Assembly: GCA_034401795.1 (NCBI GenBank)
Contig: CM067366.1
Location: 67,664,014-67,728,013 of the forward strand
DNA length: 64,000 nt
Reading direction: 5' to 3'
Origin: Chaetoderma sp. LZ-2023a
Lineage: Eukaryota > Mollusca > Caudofoveata > Chaetodermatida > Chaetodermatidae
Both the position numbers and the translations under genes were made by a program. Below are positions 47,901 through 62,500 of the stretch, piece after piece (the stretch's first letter is position 1; each line of letters begins with the position of its first letter). The notes beneath the pieces were generated by a model that saw only the letters and a list, made by a program, of their open reading frames with translations, was not told the origin of the DNA and ran no database searches.

Positions 47901-50900
47901 ACAATTTGACAGAGTTGTTGACTTTTAAGTCAAAATATTTAGCGTTTCAGAGCTCTAACCCTTGGAAAATTTTGTCTGCAAAATCTCAGCTCCCAGACTG
48001 TTAATTATGCCTCCCCCCTATCCCCCCCCCCCCCTCATATAAATATATGGGGGTTATATAATGTTTGCTCTGTCCGTCCATCTTGCCAGCTGTCCATCCG
48101 TCTGTCCGTTCTGCTTTCATTTCCGGATGATAACTCAAGTTCTATTGAAGGGATCATTACCAATCGGGAGTGGAAGCTAGTCCTTGGTGGACCAAAGAAC
48201 GCTATCTATTTTGGCATAAACGGTCACGGTCATGGAGACCTAATTAATTACGTAATATTGCGTTTCCGGATGATAACTCGAGTTCTATTGAAGGGATCAT
48301 TGCGATTCTGGTGTGGGAGCTTGTCCTTGGTGGTCTGAAGATCCCTATCGATTTCGGCGTCCACAGTCAAGGTTATGTTGATCCTATTAATTACGTAGTA
48401 TTGCGTTTCCGGATGATAACTCGAGTTCGATTAAAGGGATCATTACTAATCTTGGGTAGGAGATTGTCCTTGGTGTTTTGAAGAACCCTGTCAATTTTGA
48501 TGTCAACAGTCAAAGTCACGATTACCAATCGTGGGTGGGCGGTTCTGCTTGACGGAATGAGGGGCATTCTTTAGCAATCTCTGATTGTCATTCTTGTTTA
48601 ATTTAAAATTTAGCTTTTGACATAGAGTGGTAAGGGCATGGACTCATCACTTTCCTTTCTATAGGTTAGCATAGAGTATAAACATGGTCACTCCTCATTG
48701 TGACAATATACCTTAACAGTGTTATTGTCAAGTCGGCAAAAACTGCTTCTGTGGTGACTGAAAAATATCCATTTGCACGGCAAAAGGAGAATCTTTGAAA
48801 TTATGTTACCACAATGACTGGTCTGATACTTGATCCAGTCATTCCAGTGGTAAATTTTCAAAAATAGTCTTCTCTTGGCCTGCAAATGAACATTCACTGA
48901 TCAAACATTTGAAGATTTCTTGACAGATCTTAACAATTAAAGGGTTAAGAATAGAGTAAGATTGTAAACAAATTTTAATTAATCATCAGATTTAATTAAG
49001 CTTACCTGTACTTAGATTTCAAGGTCTTCCCAGCATTCATTGGTATGATGGGTTATATTATCCCAGCATTCAGTAGTGTGATGGGGAATGTTATCACAGC
49101 ATTCATTAGTATGATGGGAAATGTGTGGAATAGTGATTAATGCCGTTCTTAGATTTGAATACAATGCAGAATTTTACCCTGGACTGCACGAAGAAAAGAG
49201 ATTGTGTTTATAAACTCATTAATTAACCATTATTGTGCAAGTGGAGATGGGTGAGTTCTTTAACTGTGTAACTGCTGCCAACCATCAGACTATAATTTCA
49301 ATGGCTACATAACTGGACGTGCTGAATAATTTGAAAATAGTTTGATTGAAATTTGTTGGTAGCTTAGCCACCAACAACTTTCAGACCAATTGTTTTCAAA
49401 TTATTCTGCATATCCAGAGTTGAGACCCATGTAAAATGTAATCTGCAGAAATTCAGAGGGTAATCAGTTAATTATAGTGTGACTTGTCACTAATATTTAG
49501 CACACATGGTCAGATCATATAGCAATTCTATGTGGTATTACGGTTAGGAAATTAATGACTTATGCACACATTATAAACTCATCCACTACATTAATTCATT
49601 AAGCCTTTAACCCTCAAAGTTTTACCAGTTGTCAATCCAGTCATTCTATTGGTAAATTTTCAAAAATAGTCTTCTCTTGCTCTGCAAATGAACATTTCTC
49701 AAGAATGCTGCAGAAGCTGTTTCTGGCTGATATGAGTGTTGAAGGGTTAATGTGCAGGATGATGTGTGTCAATGTATCATTTCACGCAGTCCTCAGAACG
49801 TTGCTACGCCTGAATCTATCACACAAAATAAAATGCTGTCATAGCAACACTTTCCTGTGACTTGTGATGTTAACACTGATCAAGAAACCATCTGCCATTT
49901 GGAGGGAAAATCTAAAGTTTAAAGAAACACCATCTTTTGATTCCTACAGCAAGTCACTTGAGGTGATGTTTCTTAGATTTCAGGATGAAACTGGTTTAAA
50001 TAATTTTATTTTTACAGGCGAGCTTCCAATGAAGCGATTAGTGCGCAAATGTCAACAGTTAGAGAATCTAGCGTCTGCTGTGCTGAAGATTGCCAAACCA
50101 GGGGATATCATTGTAGATTTCTGTTGTGGAGGGGTAGGTGACCAGCCATTTATGATAATTTTTAACGTCCTGCAAAAGCCATAAAAGCGGGAATATATAG
50201 TAATCACTTTGTCAATCCGTCCCTGACGTTTCACATATATGCTCATCAAACATGGTATATGGATGCATCCTAGCCTAAAGGTCTATCATGTATCAGCATG
50301 ACTTATTTTCCATGGTTCATATTTAGTGAACATCATAAACATTTCTTCTGCGGTTCCAAGAGTTTTTAGCTCACCTGGCCAGAGTGGGTTTATGCCGTGG
50401 CGACTGTCCGTCAACTTTCTTTAATCGACTTCTCTTATATGTGGCAGAAAGCATCCGTATGACATGAAGATCCAAGTTGGTACAAACGAAGCTGATTGGC
50501 CAATTGGCCGGCACCCATCTTGGATTTTTGCTGTTTTTTTAGAAACGTCTAAAAATCTCCCAAACTGCTTGGGGAATTGATTCAAAACACATGAAACATC
50601 ATCTAGGGCAAGCGGTTCGGTGGCCATCTTGGATGACCTAGTTTTCATGAAAACGACTTATACAGAACCGCTGAAGGGGTCGGGCTGAAATATAATTAGT
50701 GACTAGGGTCCATTAAAGTTGATATGTCAAAAAGCGTGGCCGCTGTGGACCAATCAAAATGTAACGTGTTTGGCAGCCATTTTGGATTTTTTTTTTTTGA
50801 TTGATTTTGCCGCCGAAATATTTTTCTATAGTGTTTTGGGTATGCTGATTTCAAATTTGCCACTTTCGAAACTTGATTAAGCGGTTTGGCGACCATCTTG

Positions 50901-53347
50901 GATCATTTTCCTGGGAGATATGATTAGAGCCTAAACCCAATGTTGGGATCGACCGATCTCTGAACACCCTGACTATCAATTTCCAAAAAAAATACACATT
51001 AACCTGTTGAATATTTTGAAACTAATTTGACTGGGTGCTGTTGCTGCCTAAGGCATCAACAGCACCCAGTCAAATTAGTTTCAAAGTAGTCAACAGCATG
51101 TTTATTAAATAGCAAACAATTACAAAGACATACAATTCATACAACGTGTCGGAGTATTTGAGATTTGGTGACGGTCGATATGGAATTCTTTGTGACGTAA
51201 TGATTGTGACGGCATCATACACGTGCTGGGCTGATTATGATGTCATACAAGGTCAGATGATGGATGAATACTCAGGAAAGGTGAATTCTTTCCAATCTTG
51301 GAAATACTATGTTGAATATTTTGAAACTAATTTAACTGTGACACCACCCACCTTGTCACATTACTTCCGCAATGTCCAACTGTGCCTTTATCGTTGCTTT
51401 CAAATACAGATCTGCAAAGATGAAAGGGTTCAATGGATCTGTTTTAAGAAAATTTATTTGTGCATACACTATTACATTGCATAATTGTGTATACATGTGT
51501 GTATATTCATGATTATACTAACGATATTCTTACAAGCTCGATACAAAATCTGGATTTTTTGGGGGGGATTTTCTGTTCTTAGTTTCTGTGCTGCATAAGA
51601 TTGTTGATAGACATGGTTACTTGTATCTATGCACATCTATACTGAGCAATATTGAATAACTTTCAAACTCTCTTGAATTAAATTGCCTCAGCAAATCACA
51701 TTAAAGGATATGGCAAGAGTTGTGAAAACAATCAACATTAAATGTATACTTATAGCAAGCGTCTGCACTATGCCTGTGAAGTATGCAGCTTTATAAAAGA
51801 AGTTGACATAGAGACATATTGACTTTTGCAACTATGAGTCACTTCTGCCTTTCACGATGAAACGGCCCAAAGTGGCCTAGCAGCAGTCTTGAGGAAATGT
51901 CCACTTGCAGGCCAAGAGAAGACTATTTTTGAAAATTTAACACTGAAATGACTGGCACGATAACCGGGCTAGTCATTTCAGTGGTAAATTTTCAAAAATA
52001 GTCTCTTGGCCTACAGATGGACATACAATAAGCAAATACTTGTATTTCTTGACCAAACTTAGGGTTGAAATGATTGATTTGATTATTTTCCTGTGTTTCA
52101 GGGTCACCTTGGAATTGTTCTGGCATATCTACTGCCTTCCTGTCAGGTAAGAAGGTTCAGCATCGTGAAAACTTTGTGATTTGTGAGATGGATGTAATAA
52201 CGGGATAAAACTACAATATTAGTCTGTAGTACCCAAATTAATCATATTGGGAGGCAACCAGTCTGGCTCCTTTCACCACTGTAGTGGCTTAAAAAATCTG
52301 CATCTCATAGGTCTTTAGATCTCTCAAGAATTAGCTCCTTCCCCCAGTGCTCAAGCATTTCTATGCAGTTTGGTGTGAAGAAAATAATACACTGGAGAGT
52401 GCAACATAGACAAAAGTGATCAATGGTCAAACCCCCCCTCCCCCTATTATGCATATAGGGGCGGACATAAAATAACTTCTTCCATCTGTCTCTCTCCCTG
52501 TGTGTCCAGGCTGCTATCTCAATTTCTACGATGGGGATCTTCACGAATATGGATGAAAGATTCGTCTTGAGATCCAAAGACCCATTTTGATTTTGGGTAA
52601 AACGGTCGAGATCCTGCTGACCAAATTAAGAAAATTATATTGCACCTCTGGTTGAAAGCTCGCAGCCTCCTTAAAGTATCTTCACCAAACATGAGTGAGG
52701 AGGGTGTGGGTGGTAGTGGGAGGTGGTGGTTGTTTCTCTTGGGTATCTTAAAACTCTGATTTTGACATCAAAGGTCATGGGCATGGTAAACAAATTACCT
52801 AGTAAGGAAATTCCACACTTGAGTGAGATGTTGCCATTTGTGGTCTGAAGTAACATATTGATCTGAGGGTCAAGTCAGGGTCACGCAATTATGTAAATTA
52901 TGTCATGTGTCTGGATGATAATACCGAGTTGGATTTAAGGGATGTTTACCAAACTTGGCCTGTATCTTGAATTAAGGGTCAATGAAGGTCATGGTGACTC
53001 AATTAAGGAAATAGAGGATTGCTTTTAGCAATCTGATTGTCGTTTCTGCCTCAGTATCTTTTTGGCAAATAAAGGGTTTTTCATATGCAGATCGTACTTA
53101 AAGTCTTTAATAGTCCGGTTTGGTCAAGAAAATTGTTGTAAATATCCATTTCTCATCAGGCCCAGAGAAAACTACTTTTCAAAATTTAGCACAGGATTGC
53201 CTGGCTCCGTTATCGAGCCAATCATCCTGGTGATAAATTTCAAAACTAGTTTTCTAACCCTTGTTTGGTCTGCAAATGGACATTTCTTAAGACCAGTGCA
53301 GAAGCTGTTTTTGTTTTGATATGAGTGTTAAAGCGTTAACCACCAAA

Positions 53348-53390
<43 letters not shown>

Positions 53391-56300
53391 ATGTATTATT
53401 ACTGTATTCTGCGGCTGTAGTAGTAGAAACATCCTACAGCTGCAATCAGTCCTTCACTTTTGCCCACTGTGTCTTGTCCTCAACCAAAATCCTTAGCTTC
53501 CTCAGGTCCATTCTTGACTTGAGTGTACCGGGTCCTTCTTTCTTGAGATCACCTCTTAGCACGCTTAGCAGATTTATGCAATGATGTCCTCTCCTGGCTT
53601 TGTATTTGCTGGCTCCGAGTAGGGCGAATTCCATGGCTCTGTGCTGGTGTCTCTTCTGGCATCGAAGTAGCACCTGGCCAAACATGGACCATCTTTGCTG
53701 GGTGACCTTTACAGACAGCGGTAACGTATTACACATCTTGTATAGTGCGTCGTTGAAAATTATGCTGTCTGGCCATCAGTGCCCAGTGATGGTGCGTAGG
53801 TGTTTTGCGGTGGCAGGCATCGAGTTTGTCTAGAGCCCCCCTGGAGCTTCCCAGCTGTTACAGTTATACAGCATCAAGGATATGCAGGTTGTATTATATA
53901 AACGTAGCCTCTTTATCAAGGGCATCTTTGATCTACGAATCCATAGCTTCCAGAAGGACTGTAAAGCTATGTTCCCCATGATGCAGCATGCAGAAATGTC
54001 AGCAGTACTGCAAAGCAGTGAGCCCAGGATTTTACTTTTCCTCCATGGGTCGCCGCCACGAAGTGGGTCGTCATTTTCTATAGTTTCATGCTTTGTCGAT
54101 AGTTATATGTGGGTGAACTCTGTTTTGGATTCATTCATAGAGATTCTCGATTTTTAGTTTGCTTGCAGCTATTGGTAGAAGTTCGTCATGGGGTTTCTTT
54201 TCCTTGTCTATGAAGTCCACATCGTCAGCATATTCCATCTCTAGCGGCATGCTAAGTATTTACACTGGGTGGTTTGGTCTTGTGGAACTTTCCCGCACAG
54301 ATTTCAATGCGGCAGCAAAGTAACAGGTGAAAAGCACAGGAGATAAACCATCTCCCTGTGGGGAGCCGATTGATGTCTCAAACTCTACAGACTTCACTGA
54401 CTTGACTCGTACTCTCAGCTTGGTGTGTGCAAGTAGTAGTCTCACTAGTCGTAGCTCATCTTCATTGCAACTGGCCTGTCGTAGTACATCTAGGATCTTT
54501 GAGCATTTAATTGTGTCGAGGGCGCGTGACATGTCAATGACCATTTTGTGGAAGTCCCAGTGTTTGGACATAACTACGGACACAAGCATGCATTGAGCCC
54601 ATACAATGGCTGCGCAGCTGCGTCCACGTTTGAAGCCACTTTGACATGATCCGGTGAAGTAATCGATCTTGTCTCAGATGCGGCATAGCGTAACATTGGA
54701 TAGGATGTTCTGTATGCTGTTGAGGAGTACAATGGGCCACAGATTGGCTGGGGGCCCAGGTGGCTTCTTGGGCTTGGGTAGTGTGATAAAGGTGCCTTGG
54801 CCTACAGCGTCGATGGGAAGGTGGTGCATAAAAGCTGAATTCATTAGGTGTGTGATCGGTTTTGAGATAATGTCACTTGCATATTTGAATAGTTCATTGC
54901 TCATGCCATCAGGTCCAGATGCACGTCCATTTTTCAGGGCTTTAAGTGCCTTCTCAACTTCTGCTGTTTTAATTGGTGTTAGTAATGGCCTGGTGTCTGC
55001 TGAGAACAGGTGCAAGGGCTCATCATCGTTGTCAGTGAACTGTTGCTTGAGTCATTTTCAGATCGCCTCTGCTTTTCCCTGGTCAGCCGATAAAGTGTCC
55101 TTCAGAGTTGTGTACAGTGAGTGGTGGTGTGTAGTCGGTAACTCTCAGGGCTTGGGCTGCCCGAAACATTTTGTGACAGTCATCCGTGGCAATGATTTCA
55201 TCTGCTAGGGCGTTTGCCTGTTCAATAGCAAGATCTTTTAAGCATTCACTAATGTGGCGCAGAATAATATTGCACTCCTGGCGTAGTTTGGTTCGGTGTT
55301 CACTTTGGCCACTTTGATAGATGCGCAGCCATAACGCTTTCTGCTCTGCTGACAGTTTTACTACTAGAGGGTCATCAGTATACCTAGTTTGGTTGTTTTT
55401 AAGAACACCGATGGTGCTGGTAGCGGATGATTCCATAGATTTCAGTATTTTGGTTAAGGCTTCGTTTGGATCGGAGCTGACATTAATGTTAGCTATCTGC
55501 TCCCAGAGGTCTTTTTTTTTTTACATTTGAGTCTCGGTGTCGCTGATGAGCTTGGGTAGGTTGTAGGTGACTCTACCCTCTTGCCTGGTATGGTGTTTAT
55601 ATATTAGGTAGAGGTCATTCATCTGAAGGCGTGTAATGACTAGCTTATGGTCAGAATTAAGCATTCCGGAGTAAGGGTTTTGCTTCTGGCTTGCATAGTA
55701 TGAAGTCTATTTGGTTGAAGACAGCTGTTGTAGCCTTAGAACCTTTTGGGGCTTTGCGATCAGTAATGTGTCCAGTCCATGTTGTCCGGTGACGGCATGG
55801 GTGTTTGAAAGCCGTATTTGTGACAAATACGCCATTGGAACTAAGGAATGCCACCAGTGCATCTCCATTGCTGTTGCCCTCTCCATAGGATCCCATGCAT
55901 AAGCCAAGTCCTGAACTTTTGTCCGCAATTCTGAGTTTACCCAGCTTGGAGTTGAAATCTCCACACATGAACAGTTGCCATCTAGCTGGGATTGTAATGG
56001 TGGAGCTCAGTTCTGCATAGAAGGAATCTAATATTGCGGGATTCTCTTTGGCTTCATCGGTAGTTGGGCCGTATGCGTTAACAATTCAACACTTAGTGGT
56101 GGTGTGTTTTCGTGTAGGTATAGCCAGGTTGATGAATGCAACGAGATCACTGACGTATCCAAAACTAATGACATGATCCAAGACCCTTGGTCCGATTACG
56201 AAGCCTAAGCCCCGGTATGTGGCCTGTTTTTGTTTCATGAGCACTAGCTTATGGCCTGTCTGTAGTTGTTGCTCTGAGTGTTTAGCTACTTTAGTCTCTT

Positions 56301-56447
56301 GAATGCATGCAATATCGATGTCAGTGTTCACAGTCTGCACCTAAGGTTTGCCTCTTTGATGTTGCACTCAAACCACGTACATTCCACGTAGCTATGGTAA
56401 GCTCCTGGGAAGATTGCATCGTCCGAGGATGTCGAGCAGTTTCTTGT

Positions 56448-56512
<65 letters not shown>

Positions 56513-59500
56513 ATTAAATTCCGTGTATATTGCACACTTTTTTGCTCAAGTTACATGTTATAAAAAGCTACTGCGCACTATATACAAGGATAAATATTTG
56601 TCACATTTTTTTCCTCAGAATTTTTCGTCAGAATCCCTAAATTCAGGGCTGAAATATGATTTTATGGATCGGGAATCAGTCGGGAATAACGATCGCATTC
56701 TAACATGTCTATAATGGTACTATCTCAACTAGATCGTTAAAATGTCTTACTACTGTCTAAGTATTGTGTTATACCTTTATTAAATACCATATAGTGTGTA
56801 AAATTATCAAATAAACCATCATTTAACTTTTTTACAACGCCATTATTTCCTGTAATTTGTTCTAATTTACTTCTATAAAGGGAGGTTACTCCTGTCTTCT
56901 CAAGTTGAACATAGAGATGTTTAGAATCCATAGATTACTACACAGATACGGACATAAATGTGTTAAAAAAAGAATGATAGAGCCGATGTTTTTCAAGGTG
57001 ATCTAGCATTTACATAGATATAGAAAGGAATGTTTTATATGTACTAAACGGCACAATGTTTTGACCAATCGGTGGGCAGGATAATTATGATTGACAGGTT
57101 ACGGTTAAAGGTCACAGCCGTCAACGTATGACGAAGTAACTGTAGAAACGAAAGGATGAGAATAGAAAATCATTTCAAATTGAAGATAATTCAATTTATT
57201 TAATAAACAATGCATGGAATAATCTAGATTATAGCACTATATTATAATATATTATGATGATGATATACTATAATATATTATATAAACCCCACCCCCACTC
57301 AAACAATATCCACAATTGATCACTGTCGATTTTGTAAACGCCAGGCGGTCAGCTCTATCACCTTTGTTTATTGTACTTCTGACCGTGTTAATCCACCCAC
57401 CCCGCCCCACCACCTGACTACACTGCCTGTGAACCGAGTCTTGAAACCACTCATCTACTGCGTATATGATTGAACAAAATCTCATGGGCTCACCTTTGAT
57501 ATAGTTATCAAAGTAATTACCGGCACTGTTAGAGTGAGCCAAAATGGATTTGAGGTTTTTAAAAATTAAAATCAATTTTATTCTCAAGTATCAGCGCACA
57601 AAACTTCTAACGACCATTTATGTTAATGAGCTCTGCTCAAATCAAATTCGGATTCTAACCTGTTCTGATGGAAATTATATTTGTATTTCTATATCATTCA
57701 ATAAAGTTTAATACAAAATATTTGCTAAAAGTGTAGGCGAATGATATTCCCATGATTAAACAAACGAGTAACGCACGCCACAAACAAGATTTTATAAGGA
57801 AAGCCTATTTGACACGCAGTAAGTCATTGATTTTTTTGTTACCATTTTTCGTTCACACGTCTCTCAATCTTACTGCGCACTATGTACAAAAACAACGTTT
57901 TTTCAGGCCGATTTTGGTTAAATTTAGGGGTGTGCACTATGCATGATAGCGCAATATGCACAGGATTTAACGGTATATATATATATATATATATATAATT
58001 AGTCTCTGAATCTTCTATTTATCAGGTATATTTGATTGAAAACAAAGAGGACTCATTGCTCATCGCTCAGAAAAGAGTAAATAAACTACAGTTGTCAAAT
58101 ATCCACCTATTCCAGGTAAGTAGTAAATTAGGCTCAAATATAAATACCACTTACAGTCATACACGCTTGCAAGGCCACTTGTTTTATTGGGTCGAAAGTA
58201 CTTAACGATGTGGTTGAATGATCTTGACCACCTATCAGAATGAAGCCGTGTTAATTACCATGTCTCAGAATTGATTTTGTCTCACTCTGCATTATTCTGC
58301 AGTAAATAATTAAATTATTTAGTTCCATGGGAAGATGCTTTTTGAATCATGATCATTTCCCCCCCCCCCCCCCCCCCCGACCAGCAATAATCCTTTTCTA
58401 TTCTTTTAGTGATTTTACAAAACAAGCTGCCCCTACCCTATACCAATCTATTCATAATTTATATTAACTGTTAACTAAGTGGTTGATCAGCAGATTGAAA
58501 TATGGTCTTCTTGAGTTTTGATTTGTCAGTTGTGTTTTATTACACATTTTTTGCTATTCAGTATGTCTGTACACGCCAATCTATCTAACCAATTCTGAAT
58601 TTGTTCTTTAAGAAAACACTTGCTGGCAGAAAATAGTAATGGAGGCTGCCACACCTGCCTAGTGAACCTTTCTATTAGTGTCTATACCTCGGCTTGGCAG
58701 GATTCATGTAACCTGATCATCATTCAACATATTAGGTGAAAAGCTAAGGGGACTTAACACTGGTTAAAATGTAATCATGTGAGGAGACATCAGTCTTGTT
58801 CAATCAAAATTTTGTTTGGTGAATGCCCATTTGCAAGTCTAGAAGAATATTCTTTGACAATTTACCACTGGAATGACTGTTATTGCAAATATTATCTTGG
58901 CCTATGAATGAACTTTTTTCAAGACCACTACAAAATGTGTTGCTTTTTTGCTGCTTGACCATTAAAGATGAGAATCTGCAGTAAGTAGCTACATATATCT
59001 GCTAATAATCTGGATGACTAAGTCCTATGCCTGCCCCTAGCATCATTTATTTCCAGTATACAGATGGTCTCTTGGTAATGTTGTACTAATAATGATCACA
59101 TTGCGCTCTATCCATTCTTATTGGCAGAGTAACTTGGACTACTTCCATGGTCACTTCAACATTGGACTCTCTCTGCACGCATGTGGTGTTGCGACAGATT
59201 TGGTGCTCCAACAATGCCTCAAACAGAATGCAGCATTCGTTATCTGCCCTTGTTGTTATGGAAGCATTCAAAATACTCACCTGATTACATACCCTAGAAG
59301 CCGAGCATTTCTTGAAGCGAGTATTTCATATAAAGTAAGATTATGTTGTTGTTCTTATTCAATTTACCTTTCCATTGTTAGCTATGCCCCGCCCATCTCT
59401 AGCTAAGATCCACCCACACCTCGCTTGTGTTGGGATCGATCGATCTCTGAACTCTGACTATTTTTTAATAATAATTGTAGAGACATACAATTCGTACAAC

Positions 59501-62500
59501 ATGTCGGGATGTTAAGAGTTAAAGACTGGCCAAATAGAATCATTTATGACGTAATGATTATACCATCATCCTACACACCACTTAGCTGATTATGATGTCA
59601 TATTATATATGTATACCATGGAAAGGTGAATTACTCTATCAAGTTTATGCCAACATCAAAATGCATTTTATCTATATGAACTCTTTATCTCTTGGCACGG
59701 TAATTTTAAGATATTCGCACATGTATATGTCCGCTCTTAAATCTTTAAAAATAAATTTGGTGTGGAATGTGTTGCTGCCATTGACTAGGTGACCTTAATG
59801 TACATTATTTCCGTGTACTAAATGATACATGTAGGCTAGTATGCGCCACCTGTATTAGACATCTTGCGTTAAATGGAACAGACATAAACATATGCCTTAA
59901 ATTTAGATTTTGACAAATTTGTCCAGATTTAAATTTTTCCTAGCCACGTTTTACATTACATAAATTTAATTAAAGTAACCATTAACTGTGTTTCTGAGGA
60001 ACTACTTTCAACATATTTCTGTACAGAACATACCCACATTATTTGAGGATTGTTTAGCGCTTTAAAACTCATATCAGCCAAAAATGGCCTCTGTAATGGT
60101 CTTGAGAAATGTCCATTTGCAGACCGAGGGAAGGCTATTTTTGAAAATTTATCCCTGAAATGACTGGCTCGATAACCGAGCCAGTCATTTCAGTGACAAA
60201 TTTTCAAAAATAATCTCTTGGTCTGCAAATGGACATTTTCTCTGATAAAGTAAAAATTTTCTTAAACAAATTTAAGGATTAAAGGGTTAATTATAAACTG
60301 GAAATAGTTTGTGTGAGAAATATTTTGGTAGCTTCTGTCCAAGTGAAAAATGGAGACTCGGTAGGGAGTGGTTGTGCATATGTGATTGACAGACAGGCCA
60401 AATTAAGGAATTTTTTATATGCTTAAGAATGTATTGTACTTAATTTCAGAATTGTTTAACACTGGGTCATGCAGCAGATATGACAGAGTTTGGCATCGAA
60501 TTGGAGGAGACAGGTAGAGAACACATTAATGTTATTACCCTGGCCCACTAAGTGGTAGCGGTTATTGTAATTCACCTTTCCAGAGTACCCACCCATCATA
60601 TGACGTCATAATGAACTGCGTGGTGTGTACAATGACATCATAATGAATGACGTCAATAAGTACATCACGAACGCATATTTGATGACGGTCTATGCGTTGT
60701 TGTACAAATTGTTTGCTTTTACTATTTAATAAATATTCTGTTGAATATTTTGAAACTAATTTGACTGGGCGCTGTTGCTGCCATAGGCAGCAACGGCACC
60801 CAGTCAAATTAGTTACAAAATATTCAACAGCTTCCCTGTATAGTTTTCAAGAAATTGATAGCTAGGGCATTTGGGGATCGATCAATCCCAACATGGCGAG
60901 GTGTGGGTGGAGCTTAGCTAGTGATGGGTGGGGCATAGCTAAAAATGGAAAGGTCCATTGGGTCTCTGTGCGTGCGTGCATGTGTGGTTGCGTGCTTGAG
61001 TGCGTGTCAGTCTGTCGGCACCTGTATCTCAAAAACTACTGGTCTGATTTTGCTCAAATTTTAACACAAGACGGGAACTTGCCGCCCAGGAGGATCTGCA
61101 GACGTTTGTTCTATGTATATCTCGGAGACTACTGATTTGATTTTTGCTGAAATTTAACACAGGAAATGATGTGGATTCCAGAAGTTTGGATATGATCCGA
61201 AGAAATCCAGAAAATCTGAAATCTGGAAAATGAAAACAAATCCAGAAAATACAAAAAAGATTTACAATAAAAATTGGAGGGCCTGGATCTAGATTCTGTG
61301 ATTGCCCTTGTTTAATGAGAATTTAGTAATTAAGATTTATTGCCTAATCTATTGGAGCACTAATATGAATGTTTTAAGACTGTTGTGCATGGTGTGAAAG
61401 AAAGCAATCCCCAAATTCTGTGTAAAAAATAAAAAATAATTATGATGTGATGTTATAACTTCACTTGCGACATTGGTTTAACCCCTTCACTGATAAATTG
61501 CTCATATCTCATTCTCAGGGCAAACAAACAGGTAAGCTGTTGAATAATTTGAAATTAATATGACTGGGAGCTATGCATCGTAAAGAATCTACTTTCTCAG
61601 GGATTTGTCTTTGAAAGGGTTAAATAAAATATATCTTGCATATAATGGGCATGATATGGTAATCCTTTAATTGTCATCATTTGTTAAGAAAATAACAACC
61701 TTGGCTTAATGATTCTCAATTTGCAGGTCAAGAGAAAACTCTTGCTGAGAATTTAACACTGGTAAAATTACTAAAATATCCTTCATTTTGTTGGGAAATG
61801 AACATTTATCAAGACCAGTGTAATGGTCAGTTTTAACTGGCTTGACCAATAAAGCTTTAACAGAATGTAAAGACATGGTAAGAGGGAATAGAGGAATGGT
61901 AACGGGGAATAAAGACATAGTAACAGATAATAGAGGCATGGTAATATGATAGCTGTGTTCATCTTGAGAATAAGGTTACTAAAACCTGTTGTGGTTTATA
62001 GTGTTGGAATAATCATTGGTACTAATTTTGTGATTAATGATTGGTTTTACATACTAATCGATGATCAATTAATGATTGATCATAACAGGTTCTCATTTTT
62101 AACCCATTTTCAATGCAGTAATTATATCATGTTCAAGGATAATTACCCCTTTCAAACCAAGTCGTAGTTATGACAAATAAGTTTCAAAATATTCAACATG
62201 TTATTGGTATGGTTGCTTTGAAATTAACATTATTTCAGTGCTGAAAGAATTAATATCTTAGACTAAGGAGTAATAATATATAGTTGTAAAAATTAAATTT
62301 AAATTATTTTCCAAAAAGTATTCTAGCTTGACCAGTTAAAATATATTAATCAAGTCAATTTATAAACAACCAAAATCGATTTCTGAAATCATGATCGATC
62401 GGTTGGTTGAACATGCACAATCAATCATCGATCAAATCGATTAATCGGAACAACACTAGTGGTTTATGACAGATCGTCTAGCAGTAGACTTTGAAGATTG

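Larger units (their letters stand above)
53402..56450 (-). mobile_element. APE-type non-LTR retrotransposon (LINE), ORF2 mostly present, broken
   Basis: Reading 5' to 3' on the minus strand: endonuclease, linker, reverse transcriptase, C-terminal tail, 3' end 'cagccgcagaatacagtaat'. It is about 3.05 kb. The same family starts again at 62858. The element begins only about 30 bp before the first EN motif, so it is 5'-truncated or lacks ORF1. The clade is not certain; the GSPQGDGLSPVLFT motif and the tail fit neither the CR1 copy in this window nor a clear RTE consensus that I can verify. Confidence 0.85.

Noticed and set aside
54327-55208. Plus-strand frames of 89 and 179 codons
   Set aside because: They are antisense to the LINE reverse transcriptase and carry no motif.
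26367-60286. CRISPR-like array of regularly spaced repeats
   Set aside because: The repeats are long hairpins scattered at irregular distances with TTAA flanks, not short repeats with unique spacers.
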